Part shown: positions 62,550 to 64,000 of the stretch, piece by piece
How positions within the stretch are numbered: the stretch's first letter is position 1
Layout: each line of letters begins with the position of its first letter
Assembly: GCA_037039925.1 (NCBI GenBank)
Contig: JAXRKP010000382.1
Coordinates: 172,501-236,500, forward strand
DNA from: Doris montereyensis
Taxonomy: Eukaryota; Mollusca; Gastropoda; Nudibranchia; Dorididae
DNA length: 64,000 nucleotides
Direction: 5' to 3'
Notes under the pieces: generated by a model
The model's database searches: none
Seen by the model: the letters and a program-made list of their open reading frames with translations, nothing else
Told to the model about the DNA's origin: nothing
Made by a program: the position numbers and the translations under genes

Positions 62550-64000
62550 GTGAGACAAAGAAAATGATTACTATTAAAAAAAGGAAGAAAGAAAAGCAAC
62601 AAAACAGAAAGACGAAAACAATAACTAATAAAGAAAACAACACAAAGAACAAAAAGTGATTACTAAACATGAAAAACCTCAAAAGAACCTAACACCAAAA
62701 GCAAAACAAAAACACACTACCACAATGCTCCTCTTCTTTAAGGGGGGGGGGGGGGGGGGGGCACCTGAAGTAAATTTTTTTGCTTTTGAGTTAAGGTTTT
62801 TGCTTTTAGTATGTACATGAGTAACTGTCAAAATACAGTCATCCTATATCATTGAAAAGTTTGTAGCGTCCTTTAGTTGTCATAGAAACGCCCGCCATCT
62901 TGGATTTTGACTCAATCTATCTCCTCCCTTAGGTATGAATAAAATCACTCAAAACTTGTGCAGATCGTCTTTTCCTATTCAATATCTAAAGAGTGACGTC
63001 AGGTTTTTTCCATATTTTGGATAGTTTTTTTTTAAAATGAATTTTTGAAAATACTATATAACGTGAATGTACAAAAACAATATTTTTTATTACAAAAAAA
63101 AAAAAGTTTACAGTTTACAATATAAAAAAAAACCCAACATCATTCTATTAACATTGCCAAGAGGAACCTGTATGCCCAATATAATACAAATCGTTCTGTA
63201 AATGGCGGAAGAGATAGAATTTTAGTGTGGAATAACTACATTTCGAGAAAAATGCAAGTAAAAAAATCAAAAGAAAATAACATAAAACAAACGCTTCGGA
63301 TGGGTTTCCCTTATTGTAAAAGCCCTCTTACTCTTTTGACAGTCTCTGGCATTGTTACTTATGTAAATAGGATTATAAATCTAGGTTTAGATGTGTACTG
63401 TTGTGAAAACAGACGTTGAAATGACCGTTTATTTGTTTTTTCCCTCTATATCCTATGCTTGTGCGTGTGTTTACATACACACTGACGCACAACGCCTCTT
63501 ATATCACACAGCAACGGAGATGCGTTGATCGGCGTCGGCAAACGAGGTCAAATATCCCTGTGCTGCCACATTTGGCGATTAACCGCCAATATATGGGTTT
63601 TTACTGCCATTTTCTCAGTCAGTGTTAGGGTAATTTACGTCAAAATATTTTGTAAAAAAAAATTATACTTCATATGGACATTTTTCTGCCATGAACTTGT
63701 AGATAAATGATCGTTCTACCCGAATATGCAAAGAACAAAAAATCAACCTTTTGGTCCAAAACTCGCCAGTCCACGTGCCGTCCCCCTTAAGTCTTGATAA
63801 ATAAACCCCTAACCCACAAAGACACAACTAATTCCCCAAAAATCAAATCATCTGCTCAACGTACACTCAGAGAAAGGTAGCCGATTGGCCACTGGTTTGC
63901 CTGATTAGTGTGTAGATTCCCTGACTGGAAGACGCTGACCTGGATTCAATTTCCTGGCAACTAAATCACCGTTGTGTGTTTACATTTTCTAAGCTTCCAG
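62550..64000. other. AT-rich interval without recognised gene
   Basis: Contains a 20-base poly-G run at 62742-62761 and several poly-A/T runs. Sequence resembling intron or intergenic DNA; no exon, SINE or LINE block was recognised. If the candidate exon at 62.5 kb is real, this would be its upstream intron. Confidence 0.4.

Overview
This is an AT-rich animal nuclear genome window with one clear spliced protein gene in a dense repeat landscape. The intron/exon structure, tRNA-derived SINEs, RTE-like LINEs and very long simple repeats rule out a prokaryote. The protein is a metazoan SmB, and the repeat style (several SINE families with a shared central domain, RTE-like LINEs, a hammerhead-bearing Penelope-like insert) suggests a lophotrochozoan, probably a mollusc. 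That taxonomic call is inference and was not tested by any search.

The gene is SNRPB (spliceosomal SmB) on the minus strand, from about 45.4 kb down to about 28.1 kb. It has five coding exons. Exon 1 contributes only the ATG, exon 2 carries the whole Sm fold, and exons 3-5 encode the Gly/Pro/Met/Arg tail. Introns are about 3.9, 0.7, 1.3 and 10.0 kb. Exon 3 as written is out of frame and needs one extra base in each of two homopolymer runs, most simply explained by uncorrected assembly errors. An ETS-type site lies about 80 bp upstream of the ATG, and two AATAAA signals define the 3' end.

Layout: 0-12.8 kb holds a LINE 3' end with an RNase H remnant, SINEs of several families (A-E here), a LINE C-terminal remnant and simple repeats. 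12.8-17.3 kb is RTE-like LINE copy 1, split by a 1,026-bp insert with perfect 42-bp inverted repeats, a 13-bp target duplication and a hammerhead-ribozyme-like core. 17.3-28 kb is a patchwork of SINEs, dispersed families F, G and H, a hairpin MITE, a ~480-bp tandem duplication and a LITAF-like pseudogene. 28.1-45.4 kb is SNRPB; its last intron holds a 1.9-kb minisatellite, GA arrays and an inverted RTE remnant. 46-53.7 kb has LINE fragments, RTE copy 2 and a Tc1/mariner-type relic. 53.7-64 kb is mostly AT-rich, apart from a head-to-tail cluster of family F, a LINE remnant and a possible terminal exon of a gene continuing beyond the window on the minus strand.

No operon, CRISPR array or intact autonomous transposon is present. 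The family letters A-H are labels for repeats recognised by comparing copies inside this window and are not database names. Repeat boundaries without a stated target duplication are approximate.
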